Notes: a model not told the origin generated them from the sequence alone. Counted from the stretch's first letter, positions 1-7,312 are shown. The stretch is DNA of 7,435 nt from Litorimonas sp049647245 (GCA_049647245.1 JBARXH010000200.1:1-7435); one strand, 5' to 3'. Program-made: numbers and translations.

Positions 1-1
1 G

Positions 2-1525
2 AACGTCGAGCCATCGGGGCAGGCGGTCGCGGACACGGCCAATGCGCTGGCCGCCGATCCGGCGCGCGACCTGACGGCGGATGCCGAGCTGAGCGTCGTG
101 ATCGATTATGGCGGCGCGAACGTCGCCAAGCCCATGCATGTGGGCCACCTGCGCTCGGCCGTCATCGGCGAGGCCATCAAGCGCCTCATGCGTGCGCGGG
201 GCCATTCCGTGATCGGCGACGCCCATCTGGGCGATTGGGGCCTGCAGATGGGCCATCTGATCAGCGAACTGGAGGTGGAGCGGCCGGACCTCCCCTATTT
301 CGACGCCGACCATCAGGGCGACTACCCCGCCGAGCCGCCCGTCACCATGGACGACCTTGCACGGCTCTACCCGCAAGCGTCGGCGGCCGCCGCTTCGGAC
401 CCGGCGCGCAAGGAGGCCTCGCGTGTCGCCACGGCCGAGCTGCAGGCCGGACGCCGGGGCTACCGCGCGCTTCTCGACCACTTCATCGACGTGTCCGTCG
501 CGGCCCTGAAGGCGGGCTACGGCGCGCTCGGGGTCGAATTCGATCTCTGGAACGGCGAAATGTGCGTCGATCCGCTGATCCCTGACATGGTGGAGTCCCT
601 GCGCGAAAAGGGCCTTGCCGTGGAGGATGACGGCGCGCTGATCGTGCATGTCGATCCCGACTACGACCAGGAGAAGCGCAAGGGCCTGCCGCCGCTGATG
701 GTGAAAGCCCGCACGGGAGCCGTGCTCTACGCCACGACCGACCTCGCCACGCTGGTGGACCGCGAACGCGAGATCGATCCCGACCTGATCCTCTATGTGG
801 TGGACCAGCGCCAGGCGGACCATTTCGAGCAGGTCTTCCGCGTCGCCGCGCTGGCCGGATGGTTCGAGCGCGACCAGATGGAACATCTGGGGTTTGGGAC
901 CATGAACGGCACGGACGGCAAGCCCTTCAAGACCCGCGACGGCGGCGTGCTGCGCCTCGAGGACCTATTGGAGACGATGCAGCGGGCGGCGGAGAAGCGT
1001 CTTGCCGAAGCCGGCGTCGGCGAGGCGTTCGACGACGCGGAACGCACCGAGATCGCCCGCAAGGTCGGTCTCGCCGCCCTGAAATTCGCCGACCTGCAGA
1101 ATGCCCGCCTGACCAATTATGTGTTCGATCCGGACCGGTTCACCGCCTTCGAAGGCAAGACCGGACCCTACCTGCTTTACGCGGCGGTGCGCATCAAATC
1201 GATCCTGCGCAAGGCGGCAGAGGCGGGCCTGGCACCGGGACCGATCAAGCCGGACCATGACGACGAAGCCGCCCTCGTCCTCGCGCTCGATTCATACCCG
1301 AAGGCCGTGGCACTGGCCGCCGACAAACGCGCTCCGCACATTCTCTGCGACCATGTCTACACTCTCGCCCAGGCCTTCTCGCGATTCTACACTCATTGCC
1401 CGATCCTGGCGGACGGTGTGGAGCCGAAGGTGCAGGCCTCACGGCTGGCGCTGGCCAGGGCGACGCTGGAGCAGCTCGAGCACGGGCTGGGGGTGTTGGG
1501 TATCGAGGTGCCGGAACGGATGTAA
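2..1525 (+). CDS. argS: Arginyl-tRNA synthetase, 5'-truncated by window edge
   Basis: Class I aminoacyl-tRNA synthetase that charges tRNA-Arg with arginine using ATP in the cytoplasm. The frame is open from base 2, so 507 residues are visible and the true start lies to the left. The GTG at 98 is internal, because residues before it (beginning NVEPSGQAVADT) already match the family. The class I HIGH motif appears as HVGH (137-148) in the context NVAKPMHVGHLRS. The KMSKS position is the degenerate KPFKT (920-934), as is normal for many bacterial ArgRS. LGDWGLQMGHL and YVVDQRQADHFEQV are further family signatures. The C-terminal anticodon-binding (DALR) domain carries GPYLLYAAVRI and AQAFSRFYTHCPIL, and the protein ends in the typical LGIEVPERM. 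Compared with about 580-600 residues for the family, some 75-95 N-terminal residues (the tRNA-contacting N domain) are missing. The gene converges on the AraC-type gene, whose stop lies 36 bases away. Confidence 0.97.
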   Translation, partial: NVEPSGQAVADTANALAADPARDLTADAELSVVIDYGGANVAKPMHVGHLRSAVIGEAIKRLMRARGHSVIGDAHLGDWGLQMGHLISELEVERPDLPYFDADHQGDYPAEPPVTMDDLARLYPQASAAAASDPARKEASRVATAELQAGRRGYRALLDHFIDVSVAALKAGYGALGVEFDLWNGEMCVDPLIPDMVESLREKGLAVEDDGALIVHVDPDYDQEKRKGLPPLMVKARTGAVLYATTDLATLVDREREIDPDLILYVVDQRQADHFEQVFRVAALAGWFERDQMEHLGFGTMNGTDGKPFKTRDGGVLRLEDLLETMQRAAEKRLAEAGVGEAFDDAERTEIARKVGLAALKFADLQNARLTNYVFDPDRFTAFEGKTGPYLLYAAVRIKSILRKAAEAGLAPGPIKPDHDDEAALVLALDSYPKAVALAADKRAPHILCDHVYTLAQAFSRFYTHCPILADGVEPKVQASRLALARATLEQLEHGLGVLGIEVPERM

Positions 1526-1561
1526 AATCCTGGTCTGTCAGGTCAAGCAGCCCTTCTCCCG

Positions 1562-2773
1562 TCAGATTGTCTCCGTCGGTGCCGTGTTCGGATCTGACTG
1601 GAGGAGGTTGCGGAAGGCACTGGGCGTAAGACCGGTCTCAGCCTTGAAGGCCTTGTAGAATGCCGATCTGGAATTGAACCCGACATCCATGGCGATTGTC
1701 AGGATGGAATTCGTACCTTCCGTAAGATGCGGCAGCGAGGCTTTGATCCTGTAACTATTCACATACTCGAAGAAACTTCTGTTCAATGTCTCATTAAGCG
1801 TCTGCGATAGAATGTTTCGGGACACAGATAGCCTCTGAGCCAAACGTGGCAAGGAAAGGTCGGGATCCAGATAAGGATGCTCTACTTGCATCAAGCGCTC
1901 GAGCTTTCCGCATATTCTTCTGGCTTGATCCTCTGTCAGCGCGGATTTTTCATACTTCTTCTGATTTGTGGAAAAAGCCTCCTGCGGTATTGGGCTCTCC
2001 GCTCCGTATCCGAATTTAGTGAGCATATCAGGGTCGCAGGCCAAATATGCTTGATCGAAGCCCGGTGTCTGACGCGATCCCCAAACAGCTAAAGTAAAGA
2101 CAAGGCTAAGATTCAGGACTTCCTCGATATGTCCAGGAATGAAGACAGAGTCTGAAGAAAGATCAACAAATTCAAAGGCCCACGTCACGCCTAGCGCAAT
2201 GAACACGGGAATGAGCCACGACATTTCGCGTTTCTCCGTGCTCGCGAAAACATCTTTCAAGGTTCTGCGATACCGGACCAATCTCCGTAGCCCCAGAATC
2301 AGATAGGCCGCCGCCTGGACCAGCCACACGATTATGATCAGGATCACCATAAGCATTGTGAGAGCGGCCTGAACTGTCAGTTCGACAGTCTGATCGTCAA
2401 TGAAGAGTGCATTTCTTGTGAATTCGGGAAGGCCCGCCATCATCGCGGCGCAAATGACTCCTAGGCTCACTGGTGCGACATGAACCAAATGACGCCTTCT
2501 GAAACGCCAAATGCTCTGCGCCGTCATGGCTTCCAGATAGAACCAAAGCATGGGCCACATGAGCAGAACGACTGCGAGACTGGTCGCAATCAATGGCATC
2601 TCGAGTGACGGGTTGAGGTGTAGCGCAAGAGTGCTCGATAGGGTGACAGCGTAAATGGAAAAGAACAATGCCAAGGGAACATAGGCGTGCGTTCGCACGC
2701 CTCGCATCATCAGAAGTGTCGCCGCAAGAACACACTGACCGAATGTGATGGAGGCGAGGGCCAGTTCCAGCAT
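1562..2773 (-). CDS. Membrane-anchored AraC-family transcriptional regulator
   Basis: 403-residue protein with a hydrophobic N-terminal half and a C-terminal AraC/XylS DNA-binding domain. Likely transmembrane helices lie near residues 3-23, 31-52, 59-80, 97-115, 136-162, 184-204 and 213-232, giving about seven. A hydrophilic linker (233-290) follows. The first helix-turn-helix is near 306-328 (LAQRLSVSRNILSQTLNE) and the second near 355-378. The AraC signature (MDVGFNSRSAFYKAFK, then GLTPSAFR) is at 362-388. The architecture implies that a membrane sensor directly controls promoters from the inner membrane; ligand and targets are unknown. I chose ATG at 2773 because GGTGG lies just upstream of it. 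An in-frame GTG at 2785 would add four residues (MVEN) with a poorer ribosome site. The gene converges with argS and diverges from the lipoprotein gene, an obvious candidate target along with itself. GC is well below that of the flanking housekeeping genes, suggesting separate ancestry. Confidence 0.9.
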   Translation of the reverse strand: MLELALASITFGQCVLAATLLMMRGVRTHAYVPLALFFSIYAVTLSSTLALHLNPSLEMPLIATSLAVVLLMWPMLWFYLEAMTAQSIWRFRRRHLVHVAPVSLGVICAAMMAGLPEFTRNALFIDDQTVELTVQAALTMLMVILIIIVWLVQAAAYLILGLRRLVRYRRTLKDVFASTEKREMSWLIPVFIALGVTWAFEFVDLSSDSVFIPGHIEEVLNLSLVFTLAVWGSRQTPGFDQAYLACDPDMLTKFGYGAESPIPQEAFSTNQKKYEKSALTEDQARRICGKLERLMQVEHPYLDPDLSLPRLAQRLSVSRNILSQTLNETLNRSFFEYVNSYRIKASLPHLTEGTNSILTIAMDVGFNSRSAFYKAFKAETGLTPSAFRNLLQSDPNTAPTETI

Positions 2774-2817
2774 GTTTTCCACCACAGGCCCGGTTTGCGA
2801 CTTGGACTCTTCTAAGG

Positions 2818-2830
2818 TCCCTCGCAGGGA
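2818..2830. repeat. Short inverted repeat upstream of the AraC-type gene
   Basis: TCCCT-CGC-AGGGA, a perfect 5-3-5 dyad, lies 45-57 bases upstream of the regulator's ATG in the divergent intergenic region. It could be an operator or part of a leader hairpin, but a dyad this short can arise by chance. Confidence 0.2.
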
Positions 2831-2884
2831 AGAGCCCGAATTGCGTTCATCAAGCAGGAAAGGCGATGAGGTTCAATCTAGGAG

Positions 2885-2943
2885 CTGTCCTGTCCTGTCG
2901 GCAAAGACAGCCTGGCAGGATGAGATGGGTCCTCGCCTGTCGG
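2885..2943. promoter_or_regulatory. Clustered CTGTC repeats, possible regulator binding site
   Basis: Three perfect head-to-tail copies of CTGTC occupy 2885-2899. GACAG at 2906-2910 makes an inverted pair with the third copy. The octamer CCTGTCGG at 2894-2901 recurs exactly at 2936-2943, 42 bases later, which is about four helical turns. AraC-family proteins usually bind directly repeated half-sites, and this lies between the divergent regulator and lipoprotein genes, so an operator is a reasonable inference. I could not assign a convincing -35/-10 pair for either gene in 2774-3017. Confidence 0.3.
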
Positions 2944-3017
2944 AACGAACGACACACGATGCGCTGGGTGCAAGGTCGGAGTTGGGAGGTAACCCTCAAG
3001 AAAGGAAACCCCAGCTT

Positions 3018-3338
3018 ATGACCAAACTGAAAGTCTCTCTCGCAGTGTTGGCCTTGGTCGGCCTCTCCACGAGCGGCTGTGCTTCTACCAGCCAACTGAC
3101 TGACAAATATGCATTGATGAGTTGTGCGAAAATGTCCGAGGAAATCGGCATACACAGAGCGTTGCGTGCCAGCGCAAAAGTCGATGAAGCCGTTGCCGGG
3201 GCGAAGTTCATCTTCGCCGATGAGAAGTCAGACTACATTTCCGCCGGTATTGAAGGCATTGCGTCCGAAACGCTTAAACGCAACTCCAAGCGCCACCTTG
3301 AGGCTCTGCGCAGTGCGTCTGCAAAACGAGGGTGCTGA
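3018..3338 (+). CDS. Small predicted lipoprotein of unknown function
   Basis: 106-residue protein that I do not recognise as a named family. It begins MTKLKVSLAVLALVGL, a lysine-containing n-region followed by a hydrophobic core. It then reaches a lipobox-like STSGC with Cys21 as the probable lipidated residue; Thr at -3 is less usual than Leu but tolerated. The mature part is short, rich in Ala, Ser, Lys and Glu, and probably helical, with two further cysteines: one in MSCAKMSEE, and the last residue. The protein is expected at the periplasmic face of the inner or outer membrane. ATG 3018 is preceded by AAAGGA (3001-3006), spaced slightly wide, and is the only start that puts a signal peptide at the N-terminus, although the frame is open further upstream. 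It is divergent from the AraC-type gene and shares its lower GC, so a regulator-target pair is plausible. Confidence 0.72.
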   Translation: MTKLKVSLAVLALVGLSTSGCASTSQLTDKYALMSCAKMSEEIGIHRALRASAKVDEAVAGAKFIFADEKSDYISAGIEGIASETLKRNSKRHLEALRSASAKRGC

Positions 3339-3355
3339 GCCAAGTTACAAACGTC

Positions 3356-3386
3356 GAACCGCTCTTACAGGGCGGTTCACATTTCA
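3356..3386 (+). terminator. Probable terminator hairpin after the lipoprotein gene
   Basis: GAACCGC (3356-3362) and GCGGTTC (3372-3378) form a perfect 7-bp stem around a 9-base loop, 18 bases after the lipoprotein stop. The tail ACATTTCACC is only weakly T-rich, so intrinsic termination may be inefficient. Its position just before the gcv promoter region fits a role in separating the two units. Confidence 0.5.
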
Positions 3387-3391
3387 CCCGA

Positions 3392-3420
3392 TTGACTCCG
3401 CCCCGAATCCCGCGCATCTC
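3392..3420 (+). promoter_or_regulatory. Candidate sigma-70-type promoter for the gcv operon
   Basis: TTGACT (3392-3397) matches five of six bases of the -35 consensus. Seventeen bases later comes CATCTC (3415-3420), a weak -10 that keeps only the AT of TATAAT. Transcription from here would start around 3427-3430, just ahead of the riboswitch, which is the right place. The -35 is the convincing half. Confidence 0.42.
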
Positions 3421-3439
3421 GCGCTCAATCCCGGCCCGT

Positions 3440-3613
3440 GGGAGAGAGCGTCGTCTTGAACGTCGCCGCCGAAGGCGCAAGCGCCGCCGCTAAACGCTCA
3501 GGCAGAGAGGACCATGGGTCGGTCAAATCGCTGGAAAGAGGGTGTGCCCGGGTGACCGGGGTGGTGAAAGCGCCCCGCCGACGGAGTAAATCTCTCAGGC
3601 CCGAGGAGACAGC
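3440..3613 (+). promoter_or_regulatory. Tandem glycine riboswitch (two aptamers), gcvT leader
   Basis: Two consecutive glycine aptamers precede gcvT. Aptamer I (about 3440-3510) starts GGGAGAGAGCG. It has the conserved GCCGAAGGCGCAA (3468-3480) and TAAACGCTCAGGC (3491-3503), with GAGCG (3446-3450) pairing to CGCTC (3495-3499). Aptamer II (about 3530-3613) starts GCTGGAAAGAG. It has a CCCGG-GTGA-CCGGG hairpin closed by a GNRA loop (3547-3560), then GCCGACGGAG (3577-3586) and CTCTCAGGC (3592-3600). Its closing helix pairs GCTG (3530-3533) with CAGC (3610-3613). The linker is about 20 bases. In this class, cooperative or coupled glycine binding normally turns on the downstream glycine cleavage genes, which fits the operon that follows. 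Confidence 0.93.
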
Positions 3614-3618
3614 AGGTG

Positions 3619-3653
3619 GCACATGTGCGGGCGCGACCCGCTCTTGGATGTGC
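3619..3653 (+). promoter_or_regulatory. Riboswitch expression platform: hairpin able to mask the gcvT start
   Basis: GCACAT (3619-3624) is complementary to ATGTGC (3648-3653). Inside it, GCGGG (3627-3631) pairs with CCCGC (3637-3641) around loop CGCGA. The combined 11-bp interrupted hairpin ends four bases before the gcvT ATG and includes the best ribosome-binding match there, GGA (3646-3648). There is no run of T after the stem, so control of translation initiation looks likelier than termination. The pairing is visible in the sequence; the regulatory role is inferred. GCACATGTGC (3619-3628) is also self-complementary, so alternative folds exist. Confidence 0.45.
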
Positions 3654-3657
3654 GACC

Positions 3658-4806
3658 ATGACGGACACGCTGAAACAGACGGCCCTCCACGACCTCCACG
3701 TCGATCTGGGCGCGAAGATGGTGCCGTTCGCGGGCTATTCCATGCCGGTCCAGTATCCGATGGGCGTGCTGAAAGAGCATCTTCACACGCGCGAGGCCGC
3801 GGGCCTCTTCGATGTCGGCCATATGGGCCAGGCCTTCATCGCGGCCGAGGACGGCACGTGGGATACAGCGGCGGCCGCGCTGGAAGCGCTGGTCCCGGCC
3901 TCGATCACGGACCTGCAGCCGGGGCAACAGCGCTACACCCAGCTGCTGGACGACGCGGGCGGCATACTGGACGATCTGATGGTGTCGCGCATCGACATGC
4001 CGGGCCATGACCACATGCTCTATCTTGTCGTGAATGCGGGCTGCAAGGATACCGACTTCGCGCATCTGGAAAGCCATCTGCCGGACGGCGTCACCCTGTC
4101 CGTCAAGGACGACGTGCTGAGCCTGGTCGCCTTGCAGGGTCCCAAGGCGGTCGACATCGTCGCCGCCATGAACCCGCTGGTCGGCAAGCTGGTCTTCATG
4201 ACCCACGGCGAGTTCGAGCTGATGCTCGATGACGGGCCGATCTTCGCCCATGTGTCGCGGTCCGGCTACACGGGCGAGGACGGGGTCGAGATCAGCGCCA
4301 AGCATGACGACATGAAACGGCTGGTTGGACAGTTGCTGACCCATCCGGACGTAAAGCCCATCGGGCTTGGCGCGCGCGACAGCCTGCGGATGGAAGCCGG
4401 TCTCTGCCTTTACGGCAACGACATCGATCGCAGCACCAGCCCGATCGAAGCCGGGCTGATCTGGTCTGTGCAGAAGCACCGCCGCTCCGGCGAGGGCTAC
4501 AAGGGCGCGCACCGCGTGGCGGGCGATCTGAAGGTCAAGACGCGCCGTCTGGTCGGTCTGAAACCCGGAGGCCGAGCGCCTGCCCGCGCCCACACGGAAA
4601 TCCAGGATGCAGACGGCAAGCGCATCGGCGAAGTCACGTCCGGCGGTTTCGGCCCGAGCGTCGGCGGGCCGGTGGCGATGGGCTATGTGGACGTACCGCA
4701 CAACAAGACGGGCACGACCGTCAATCTGATGATCCGGGGCAAGGCGAACCCGGCGACGGTGGTCAAGCTGCCGTTTGTCCCAAACCGTTATTTCAGGGGA
4801 GAGTAG
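3658..4806 (+). CDS. gcvT: Aminomethyltransferase, glycine cleavage T protein
   Basis: 382-residue cytoplasmic enzyme. It takes the aminomethyl group from the lipoyl arm of H protein, releases ammonia and makes 5,10-methylenetetrahydrofolate. The N-terminus (LGAKMVPFAGYSMPVQYP) and FDVGHMGQ are classic GcvT. Further family signatures are GGILDDLMV (Asp105-Asp106, in the folate-binding region), SGYTGEDGVEI (202-212), GLGARDSLRMEAGL (236-249) and SPIEAGLIWSVQK. The C-terminal domain carries VTSGGFGPSVGGPVAMGYV. Length is usual for the family. ATG 3658 fits the family N-terminus (MTDTLKQTALHDLH), although its ribosome site (GGA at 3646-3648) is weak and may be masked by the leader hairpin. An in-frame GTG at 3616 has a stronger-looking GAGGAG upstream, but that sequence belongs to aptamer II. 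The gene is first in the operon, with gcvH starting one base after its stop. Confidence 0.97.
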   Translation: MTDTLKQTALHDLHVDLGAKMVPFAGYSMPVQYPMGVLKEHLHTREAAGLFDVGHMGQAFIAAEDGTWDTAAAALEALVPASITDLQPGQQRYTQLLDDAGGILDDLMVSRIDMPGHDHMLYLVVNAGCKDTDFAHLESHLPDGVTLSVKDDVLSLVALQGPKAVDIVAAMNPLVGKLVFMTHGEFELMLDDGPIFAHVSRSGYTGEDGVEISAKHDDMKRLVGQLLTHPDVKPIGLGARDSLRMEAGLCLYGNDIDRSTSPIEAGLIWSVQKHRRSGEGYKGAHRVAGDLKVKTRRLVGLKPGGRAPARAHTEIQDADGKRIGEVTSGGFGPSVGGPVAMGYVDVPHNKTGTTVNLMIRGKANPATVVKLPFVPNRYFRGE

Positions 4807-4807
4807 A

Positions 4808-5191
4808 ATGCTCAAATTTTCCAAGGACCATGAGTGGATCCGCGTCACTAAAGACGAAAATGGGACCGACACCGCGACGGTCGGCATCAGCGATTACGCA
4901 CAGAAGCAACTCGGCGACGTGGTGTTCGTAGAGCTGCCGCAGGTCGGCGACGAGGTCGATGCGGGCGGCGAGATCGCCGTGGTCGAGTCCGTCAAGGCGG
5001 CGTCGGAAGTCTACGCCCCGGTCGGCGGCGAAGTGACGGCCGTCAACGACGCGCTGGAAGGCGCACCGGAAACGGTCAACGCCTCGCCCGACGGCGAGGG
5101 CTGGTTCGTCAAGATGAGCGTGCGCGACGCATCCGAGCTCGACGCCCTCATGGATGAGGCGGCCTACAAGACCTACTGCGAAGGTCTCTGA
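4808..5191 (+). CDS. gcvH: Glycine cleavage system H protein (lipoyl carrier)
   Basis: 127-residue lipoate-bearing shuttle protein that carries the aminomethyl intermediate between P, T and L proteins. The N-terminus FSKDHEWIRV and the segment VGISDYAQKQLGDVVFVELP are diagnostic. The lipoylation site is Lys63 in ESVKAASEVYAPV, and the C-terminal WFVKM block is present. Length is normal for the family. The start at ATG 4808 has a strong AGGGGAG (4795-4801) overlapping the end of gcvT, with one base between the gcvT stop and this ATG. The stop codon sits in the middle of a perfect dyad (5182-5196). Confidence 0.97.
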   Translation: MLKFSKDHEWIRVTKDENGTDTATVGISDYAQKQLGDVVFVELPQVGDEVDAGGEIAVVESVKAASEVYAPVGGEVTAVNDALEGAPETVNASPDGEGWFVKMSVRDASELDALMDEAAYKTYCEGL

Positions 5192-5196
5192 GACCT
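5182..5196. repeat. Perfect inverted repeat across the gcvH stop codon
   Basis: AGGTCTC-T-GAGACCT, two 7-base arms around a single central base, spans the gcvH TGA (5189-5191). As RNA it can form a 6-bp stem with a CUG loop, just ahead of the first small membrane-protein gene, which lacks a good ribosome site of its own. Chance or a role in coupling or mRNA processing are both possible. Confidence 0.35.
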
Positions 5197-5203
5197 CGTG
5201 TCG

Positions 5204-5362
5204 ATGCCCCGCCAGAAGAACGCCTTCGTCCTCGGCATCGTCGTGGGCGGCTTCGTGTGGCTGGTCATGGACTCGCTCTTCTTCGGCTTTCTGGCGGCCG
5301 CCGCCACGGGCCTGCTGATCAGCCGGGACAACCGCGAGGACGAGGACGGAGGGCGGCCGTGA
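5204..5362 (+). CDS. Small membrane protein of 52 residues, unknown function
   Basis: Not a family I recognise. The sequence starts MPRQKNAFVLGIVVGGF and holds a hydrophobic stretch at about residues 8-40. It could be two short helices split near Met22-Asp23, or one long segment. A basic N-terminus and an acidic tail (RDNREDEDGGRP) follow. Evidence that it is real: the frame is open immediately after gcvH (12-base gap), the product has a clean membrane profile, and its stop overlaps the next gene's start by four bases (GTGA). The ribosome site is poor; GAAGG is about 20 bases upstream, so translation is probably coupled to gcvH. GTG at 5198 is an alternative start adding two residues. It is co-transcribed with the glycine cleavage genes. 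Confidence 0.6.
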   Translation: MPRQKNAFVLGIVVGGFVWLVMDSLFFGFLAAAATGLLISRDNREDEDGGRP

Positions 5363-5592
5363 AGGGTTGGCTCTTCACCGAAAACGAACGGCCGGACCGC
5401 AAGGGCCTGATCCTGCTCGGCACCGTGTTCCTGCTCATCGTGACGGCCCCGGTCCACGTTCCGCTGTTCGGACACGGGCTGGCCGACACATTGCTCACGG
5501 CGTGTCTGCTGGGTCTGCTGATCGTGCCGGCGATAGCGCTGGTGAAGGCGCTGGGATGGACCCGCGCGCGCCGCGACGATGAGTGGCTCTGA
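5359..5592 (+). CDS. Small two-helix membrane protein, unknown function
   Basis: 77-residue protein with start GTG 5359 in a GTGA overlap with the preceding gene. GGAGGG (5348-5353) lies five bases upstream, a good ribosome site that favours this start. A polar N-terminus (MKGWLFTENERPDRK) precedes one transmembrane helix at about 15-37 and a second at about 41-65, with a short loop (FGHGLAD) between them. A charged tail (TRARRDDEWL) follows. The arrangement suggests both termini in the cytoplasm. I do not recognise a family. It overlaps the next gene by 14 bases and sits inside the gcv operon, so expression should follow glycine. Confidence 0.65.
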   Translation: MKGWLFTENERPDRKGLILLGTVFLLIVTAPVHVPLFGHGLADTLLTACLLGLLIVPAIALVKALGWTRARRDDEWL

Positions 5593-5962
5593 CGTGGGCA
5601 AGCTTCTCCCATACGTCTTCGGCGCGCTGGCGCTCATCCATGTTCTGCCGGCTTTGGCGCTGGCCGCGCCGGCCGGCCTGTCGCGCCTCTACGGTTTCGC
5701 CCCTGGCGATCAGACACTTACGACCTTGCTCCAGCACCGCGCGCTTCTGTTCGGCCTGCTTGCTGCCGCTCTGATCTACGCCGTTTTCGTCCCTGCGACA
5801 CGTTGGCCCGTGCTGATCGGCGCGGTCGTGTCGATGGGCGGGTTCATTGTAATTGCAGGCGCGCGGGGCGAATTGTCCGGTGCGTTGCGCCCCATCGTCA
5901 TTGCCGACGTCGTCGGCCTGTTCATCGCCGCGCTCGCGGCGCTTCTTCTCTGGAAAGGTTAG
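5579..5962 (+). CDS. Four-helix small membrane protein (often mislabelled PPAT-like)
   Basis: 127-residue protein with four probable transmembrane helices near residues 8-30, 53-72, 74-93 and 103-124. The core RLYGF...LLQHRALLFGLLAA recalls, from memory, a small inner-membrane family with an (R/Y)HRA(V/L)LFG motif that databases often label phosphopantetheine adenylyltransferase. The soluble CoaD nucleotidyltransferase motifs are absent, so that label should not be taken as function. ATG 5579 overlaps the upstream gene by 14 bases. GTG 5594, just after that gene's stop, is an alternative that would remove five residues and begin directly before KLLPYVF. gcvPA starts three bases after the stop, so the gene is within the operon. 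Confidence 0.75.
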   Translation: MSGSDVGKLLPYVFGALALIHVLPALALAAPAGLSRLYGFAPGDQTLTTLLQHRALLFGLLAAALIYAVFVPATRWPVLIGAVVSMGGFIVIAGARGELSGALRPIVIADVVGLFIAALAALLLWKG

Positions 5963-5965
5963 CCC

Positions 5966-7308
<1,343 letters not shown>

Positions 7309-7312
<4 letters not shown>

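Noticed and set aside
920..934. Apparent loss of the KMSKS motif in ArgRS (KPFKT instead)
   Set aside because: Many bacterial arginyl-tRNA synthetases have a degenerate KMSKS; the surrounding GKPFKTR context is normal for the family.
1526..1561. Possible bidirectional terminator between argS and the AraC-type gene
   Set aside because: No stem of useful length followed by a T-run could be found in this 36-base gap on either strand.
2745..3017. N-terminal extension of the lipoprotein frame back to 2745
   Set aside because: It would overlap the start of the divergent regulator and bury the signal peptide about 91 residues inside the protein. ATG 3018 places the signal peptide correctly.
3124..3459. 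Alternative-frame 111-codon open frame overlapping the lipoprotein gene
   Set aside because: It runs through the terminator-like hairpin and into the riboswitch, and lacks a signal or domain; the lipoprotein frame has a coherent signal peptide.
3438..4010. Plus-strand open frame through the riboswitch and the start of gcvT
   Set aside because: It is out of frame with gcvT, covers the structured riboswitch RNA and translates to Arg/Gly-rich sequence with no protein-like features.
3595..4887. Long minus-strand open frame (430 codons) opposite gcvT and the gcvH start
   Set aside because: It lies wholly against well-identified genes, and its translation is rich in Arg, His, Asp and Val with no recognisable domain, as expected from the complement of GC-rich coding DNA.
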